64,000 nt of DNA from an uncultured Lachnospiraceae bacterium (GTDB lineage: Bacteria > Bacillota > Clostridia > Lachnospirales > Lachnospiraceae). Shown in pieces: positions 58,879 to 64,000 of the stretch. Where the stretch lies: contig CATLGW010000002.1 of assembly GCA_949948715.1 (NCBI GenBank), positions 1-64,000 of the forward strand, given 5' to 3'. Under the pieces are notes generated by a model. That model did no database searches, was not told the DNA's origin, and was given only the letters and a program-made list of their open reading frames with translations. The first letter of the stretch is position 1. Each line of letters begins with the position of its first letter. A program made the translations under genes and the position numbers.

Positions 58879-60630
58879 CTATCTCCCGCAGGAATGAACC
58901 CGGTCCGCCAGGGCGATGGTGGAAGGCCTGTGGGCGATCATCAAAAGCGTCCTCTGGCCCTGCAGCCCCTTCAGCGCCCGGTTGACCAACTGCTCGGACT
59001 CGTTATCCAGCGCGGAGGTAGCCTCATCCAGAAGAAGCAGCGGCGCTCCCTTCAAAACAGCCCGGGCGATGGCAATTCTCTGCCTCTGTCCCCCGGACAG
59101 CCGGTTTCCCCGCTCCCCCACCTCCGTATCGTATCCGTTCTCCAGCCTGCTGATAAAATCATGGGCATAGGCAGACTTCGCCGCCTCCACAATCTCCTCC
59201 TGTGAGGCGTCCATCCTGCCCACCAAAATATTCTCCCGAATGCTTCCTCTGAAAAGATAGGGTTCCTGGGGCACATAGGCGATCTGCTGCCGGATCCGGG
59301 CATTGGTCAGATCCGCATAGGATTTTCCCATCAGCCGGATTTCACCGCCCTTCACAGGATACAGCCCCAGCAAAAGCTTGGAAAGGGTGGTCTTTCCGCA
59401 GCCGGAAGCCCCGGTGAGGGCCACGCTCTCTCCCTCCTCCACCTGTAAGAAAAAATGTTCCAAAAGCGGCCTGTCGGGACGATAGGAAAAGCTGATATCC
59501 CGCATTGTAACCGCCGGCTGACCGCTTCCGCCTACGGGACACACTGCAGTATCCTCCCGCTCCCAATCCGCCTCTTTCCCCGGAGTGTGGGCCGCCGATT
59601 TTCCCTTCCCTGCCTCCGACTCTATCCCCTGTCCTGCTTCCCCGCTCCCATACCAGCTCTGCGGTTCCTCCGTCTCCTCCAGAAAGGCAAAGATATTTTC
59701 CGCATTGGCCATACACCCGATTAACTCCGGCAGATACCGCCCCACCTGGAGGAACTGAAAGGAAAAGCTCCCGTACAGGCTGTAGATCGCCGTCAGGGCT
59801 CCCAGACTGGTTTTTCCCTGACCCACAAAGTAAATTCCCACCATGAGAAACGCCAGGGCGCACAGCAGATCAAATCCGCTGTTGCCGCCCTCCAGGCACG
59901 CGGTGTAGAGGATCTTCCGCCCGCTCTTTTTCGCAAAAATATGATTCTGCTCCACAAATTCCGCCACGGTCCTTTTACCCGCCGCGAACATTCTGGCCTG
60001 CTCCATGCCCTGCAAAAGATTGGAGAGCTTCTCCGTCATTTTTCCGTTGACCGCCGCCAATTCCCCGGCCACCCGCCGCATGGGCTTAATAAACACCCCG
60101 TTTTGGATCAGCATCAGCAAATTGATGCCCACCAGGCACAGGGTGACCTCCCAGCTTAGGATGAGCATGGGAACCAGATACACCGTCACCTGCAGAATGG
60201 GCGCCACCGTCCTGCGGAGCCTGGAACCGTAAATGCTGCCCATCTTTTCCAGGTCATAGGAAAGTCTGGACATGAACTCTCCGCTGTGATGCTCCTCATA
60301 ATAGGCATAGGGAAGCCGGACCTCATGGGCATAGAGCAGCTTGCACAGCTTGCCGTAGGCCCGCTTTGCCTCCACATTGTAGACGATGGCGGCGGTGCGG
60401 TAGACAAGCATGGAGATTAATCCTCCCAGAATATTGCCCAGGATCACGCCCCGCATCCTGCGCACGTCCCCGGTCTGCGCCGCATCCACCACATTTTTCA
60501 CCAGAAGAGAGGACATAACGGTAAACATGGCCCAGCAGGTACTCATAAAGAAAATGCCCGCCAGATACAGACCGCAGCGTCTGCCCATTACTTTCATGGT
60601 GCGCACGAATATCTTTAACAATCCCATCAC
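58879..60630 (-). CDS. ABC transporter, permease + ATPase
   Basis: TM domain followed by GASGCGKTT, LSGGQRQRIAIARAVLKGAPLLLLDEATSALD. Confidence 0.93.
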   Translation of the reverse strand: MMGLLKIFVRTMKVMGRRCGLYLAGIFFMSTCWAMFTVMSSLLVKNVVDAAQTGDVRRMRGVILGNILGGLISMLVYRTAAIVYNVEAKRAYGKLCKLLYAHEVRLPYAYYEEHHSGEFMSRLSYDLEKMGSIYGSRLRRTVAPILQVTVYLVPMLILSWEVTLCLVGINLLMLIQNGVFIKPMRRVAGELAAVNGKMTEKLSNLLQGMEQARMFAAGKRTVAEFVEQNHIFAKKSGRKILYTACLEGGNSGFDLLCALAFLMVGIYFVGQGKTSLGALTAIYSLYGSFSFQFLQVGRYLPELIGCMANAENIFAFLEETEEPQSWYGSGEAGQGIESEAGKGKSAAHTPGKEADWEREDTAVCPVGGSGQPAVTMRDISFSYRPDRPLLEHFFLQVEEGESVALTGASGCGKTTLSKLLLGLYPVKGGEIRLMGKSYADLTNARIRQQIAYVPQEPYLFRGSIRENILVGRMDASQEEIVEAAKSAYAHDFISRLENGYDTEVGERGNRLSGGQRQRIAIARAVLKGAPLLLLDEATSALDNESEQLVNRALKGLQGQRTLLMIAHRPSTIALADRVHSCGR

Positions 60631-62333
60631 GCCTCCTCCTTCCCGTACATGGATGCGTACACGCCCCCTGCCGCCAACAGCTCCTCATGAGAGCCGCTCT
60701 CCGCCACGGCCCCGTCCTTCAGCACCAAAATGGTGTCCGCATGGCGCACCGTAGACAGCCTGTGGGCGATGACCACGCAGGTCCTTCCCTGGGAAAGTCG
60801 CTCCAAAGCCTTTTGAATCTGCCCCTCCGTCTCCACATCCACGGCGGAGGTGGGCTCGTCCATCAACAAAACGGGCGCATTTTTTAAAAATGCCCTTGCA
60901 ATGGAAATGCGCTGCCTCTCCCCGCCGGACAAAAGCACACCCCGCTCCCCCACCTTCGTGTCATACCCCTCGGGCAGTCCCATAATGAAATCATGGATGC
61001 CCGCATTCCTGCAGGCCTCCCTTATCTCCTCCTCCCCGGCCTCCCCACGGGCATAAGCCACGTTGGCCCGGATCGTATCCGGAAACAAAAACACATTCTG
61101 GGACACCAAGGCGATACGCTCTCTGGCCGACTCCACATCCCACTCCTTAAAGTCCCTGCCGTACAGCAGATACTTTCCCTCGTCAGGCCGGTAAAAGCCG
61201 CACAGAAGACGAAACACCGTGCTCTTTCCACCGCCGGAATCCCCCACGAAAGCCACGGTACGGCCCACGGGAATCCGAAAGGATAAATTTTTCAGCACGG
61301 GAAGCCCTTCGGAATAACCAAAGGAAACCCCCTCGAAGCTGACGGCGTCCTCCGCGGAAATCCCCTCAGTCTCGCTGCCGCTCTCCTCATCCTCCGCCCT
61401 CAGGATATCCTCCACCCTGCGGATGCACACCCAGTGCTCCCTGGCCTCCACAATGTCGAAGGGCAGTCCCACGAAAGCCTCCACAAACCTTCCCAAAATC
61501 AGAATAAAGGTCATCAGTCCCCCGATGCTTATGCTGCCGTTTACCACCAGAACATAGGCGTAGACAGCGCAGATAATATTGGGAAGCCACCCTAAAATAC
61601 GGCGGATCAATATGGCATTGTTGGAGGTCCTGGTTCGTTTCTCCTCGTTCTCCACCAGCTCGTCCGCCGCCCGGCCAAGCTTTTCACCGAAATACTCCTC
61701 CGCCCCGAAGGCCCGCAGTACCAGAATACCGCTCATACAGTCCTGGGCGATCTCCGTGATTCGGTCGGTTTTCTGACGAAACACCTTCTTTAAGCTGGTG
61801 AGCTTCTTCACCACATAGTTGGTAATCCACAGCACAACCGGATAACAGACAAGCATCACCAGAAGAAGCCGCAGGCTCAAGCCCCCCACATAAACCGCAT
61901 AGGTTGCCGCCGACACCGCTTCCTGGCAGACCGTGGGAAGATTTTCCCCCAAAAGCGCATCCGCCTCCGCAATGTCCGAATTCATCTTGTTGATCACCGT
62001 ACCGGAACCGTTTTCGTCAAAATAGCGATACTCCAGCCCATAGAGCTTCTCTGCCACCATGGTCCGATACCGGACCTGTACCCGGAGACTGAAAAAGGAG
62101 GCCGCCAGGCTTTTCATAAAAGCCGCCAGAGCCCCCGCCGCCGTGAGAATCAGAAGGAACACCAAAAAGGAAGCGTATTCCACATCCGCCCCTGAAAGCA
62201 GTTGATCCACCGCCGTCCCTATTAACCGATTGCCCTCCACCACAGTCCTGGCCAGTATCCAGGACAGAACAAGCTCCAGAATAAACAGCGGCGAATACCG
62301 CAGCACACATCTCAAAAAAACATTTTTTCTCAT
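60627..62333 (-). CDS. ABC transporter, permease + ATPase
   Basis: TM domain followed by GDSGGGKST, LSGGERQRISIARAFLKNAPVLLMDEPTSAVD; overlaps partner by 4 nt. Confidence 0.93.
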   Translation of the reverse strand: MRKNVFLRCVLRYSPLFILELVLSWILARTVVEGNRLIGTAVDQLLSGADVEYASFLVFLLILTAAGALAAFMKSLAASFFSLRVQVRYRTMVAEKLYGLEYRYFDENGSGTVINKMNSDIAEADALLGENLPTVCQEAVSAATYAVYVGGLSLRLLLVMLVCYPVVLWITNYVVKKLTSLKKVFRQKTDRITEIAQDCMSGILVLRAFGAEEYFGEKLGRAADELVENEEKRTRTSNNAILIRRILGWLPNIICAVYAYVLVVNGSISIGGLMTFILILGRFVEAFVGLPFDIVEAREHWVCIRRVEDILRAEDEESGSETEGISAEDAVSFEGVSFGYSEGLPVLKNLSFRIPVGRTVAFVGDSGGGKSTVFRLLCGFYRPDEGKYLLYGRDFKEWDVESARERIALVSQNVFLFPDTIRANVAYARGEAGEEEIREACRNAGIHDFIMGLPEGYDTKVGERGVLLSGGERQRISIARAFLKNAPVLLMDEPTSAVDVETEGQIQKALERLSQGRTCVVIAHRLSTVRHADTILVLKDGAVAESGSHEELLAAGGVYASMYGKEEA

Positions 62334-62581
62334 GTGATAACCGAATCCTCCCCTGAGGCTGCCATGGCCTCCCGCATTTTTGCCAGACAGTCACCTGCTT
62401 TTTTGCAGCAAAAGCACACGGATGCCACGTCTCATGCCAATTCATTGTACAATAAAAAACGGTTTGATACAATGTGAAAATGGCCCCATCCGCCAAATTG
62501 GTTCCGATCCATGAAAGCCGACTCAAAAAATCTTCAAAAGCGCTTGGATTTCGTGGCTTCGGATATTCAGATTTCCGCTCA

Positions 62582-63772
62582 TCAACTACCTGTTCTCTCC
62601 TTTTGTTTTCTGCAAAGAATAATCCCCGCAAGCAACAGTGCCGGAAAAACAATACCCGCCAGAATTCCCGTTTTCAAGTCGTCCCCCAATGCTCCCGATA
62701 CCATTCCAACCAAGGTAGGCCCTCCTGAACATCCTATATCTCCGCCTAAAGCCAATAAAGCAAACATAGCTGTCCCGCCTTTTGGCAAAGCCGCCGACGC
62801 CTTGCTGAAGGTTCCCGGCCACATGATTCCCACTGACAGTCCGCAGACAGCACAGGCAAGCAGACTAAGCTGGCTGACAGGGAAAAGGGAGATTCCCAGA
62901 TAAGACAGAATACACAGGCAACTGCTATAGACCATAAAGCGCTCCAAATGAATACGGTCCCCATACTTGCCATAAAACAATCTGGACATTCCCATTAAAA
63001 CCGCAAACGCCATGGGCCCGGCCAAATCCCCCGCCGTCTTGGATATTCCAAGCCCTTTTTCCGCAAAGGGAGAAGCCCATTGGCTTACTGCCTGTTCGCT
63101 TGCCCCTGCGCATATCATCATCACAAACAAAATCCAAAACACTTTCATCCCAAACAATTCCTTTAATTCCAGTCCCGACTCGCCGTCCTCCAGCAATGGC
63201 ACGATAGGAACCCTGGCAAAGACAAGAGCATTTCCGATCGGAATAAGCGCCCAGAACACTGCTAAAATTTTCCAGTTTTCTATACCTGCAGCGTGAAAAA
63301 ACAGTGTTGAAATGATTATCACTCCCGCATGCCCCCAGCAATAAAAAGAATGAAGCATACTCATTGCCTTCTCCTTATTGTCAGAAGGGCACGCCTCCAC
63401 AACCGGACTGACAAGAACTTCCAAAAGCCCCCCGCCAACGGCATAAATCATTACGGCAATCAGTATTCCGGCAAAGGGAGCCGGTAAAATATCCGGTAAA
63501 ATGGTAAGAAGAACTAAGCCTGCGGCTGATAAAATATGAGCGGTAATCATTGACGCCCGATACCCTATTTTATCTACAAAACCGACTGAAACAAGATCAA
63601 TCAAAAGCTGTATTCCAAAATTAAAAGTCACCAGCAATGTAATCTGAGAAAGCGGAATACGATACCTCCTCTGAAAGAACAAAAACAGCAGCGGTGTGAA
63701 ATTGTTGACCACTGCCTGTACGATATATCCCACGAAGCAGGCCGCGATGGTTTTATCATATTGATTTTTCAT
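62582..63772 (-). CDS. MFS transporter
   Basis: Twelve-TM pattern, FGIQLLIDLVSVGFVDKIGYR, SVGIMWPGTFSKASAALPKGGTAMFALLALGGDIGC. Confidence 0.88.
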   Translation of the reverse strand: MKNQYDKTIAACFVGYIVQAVVNNFTPLLFLFFQRRYRIPLSQITLLVTFNFGIQLLIDLVSVGFVDKIGYRASMITAHILSAAGLVLLTILPDILPAPFAGILIAVMIYAVGGGLLEVLVSPVVEACPSDNKEKAMSMLHSFYCWGHAGVIIISTLFFHAAGIENWKILAVFWALIPIGNALVFARVPIVPLLEDGESGLELKELFGMKVFWILFVMMICAGASEQAVSQWASPFAEKGLGISKTAGDLAGPMAFAVLMGMSRLFYGKYGDRIHLERFMVYSSCLCILSYLGISLFPVSQLSLLACAVCGLSVGIMWPGTFSKASAALPKGGTAMFALLALGGDIGCSGGPTLVGMVSGALGDDLKTGILAGIVFPALLLAGIILCRKQKERTGS

Positions 63773-63883
63773 TTCAATGCCTCCCAACAAATGAGATTAT
63801 ATCGCAAAACATATGCCAAGTCATTGCACATAATCGCACATTTATGGTACAATAAGACCATATTCAAGGCGGGAAAACACCGG

Positions 63884-64000
63884 ATGCCCATCTGTATTGA
63901 GGGCGGGGCAACACAATACAATATCGGAAAAATTTATGAAAGAAGCTTCTCTATGGACATCTTGAAGATAACTACGGACGAAACTCTACGGGAAACCGTT
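63884..64000 (+). CDS. Partial CDS truncated by window edge (possibly AraC-type regulator N-terminus)
   Basis: Open frame MPICIEGGATQYNIGKIYERSFSMDILKITTDETLRETV running off the end; MDILKITTDETLRETV resembles AraC cupin N-termini. Confidence 0.3.
   Translation, partial: MPICIEGGATQYNIGKIYERSFSMDILKITTDETLRETV

Overview
64 kb Firmicutes/Lachnospiraceae-like chromosomal window; taxonomy is inferred from gene content only. It is mostly housekeeping: a ZTP-riboswitch purine cluster (AICAR formyltransferase, PurO-type IMP cyclohydrolase, guaB), a T-box-controlled aspS-gatCAB operon, glnS, ptb-buk, Trk/Ktr K+ uptake and ABC/MFS/MMPL transporters. No CRISPR array, rRNA or tRNA was recognised. Points most worth following up: (1) a tightly overlapping ten-gene operon at about 42.4-52.0 kb with a LytTR regulator, a two-domain endolysin, two DUF2589 proteins, two small unknowns, a STAS protein, an acetyltransferase, a SpoIIE/HATPase phosphatase and a YopT/papain-like putative cysteine protease; (2) an rtcB-prfH module preceded by a promoter, a perfect Shine-Dalgarno, a 26-codon leader ORF and an attenuator-like terminator; (3) a degenerate zone flanking rtcB-prfH (deleted MATE gene, fused ABC remnants, truncated HTH-PurM gene); (4) an Rpn nuclease gene with a strong internal Shine-Dalgarno and start, suggesting an intragenic antitoxin; (5) a T-box with an overlapping GAA/AAC specifier candidate.
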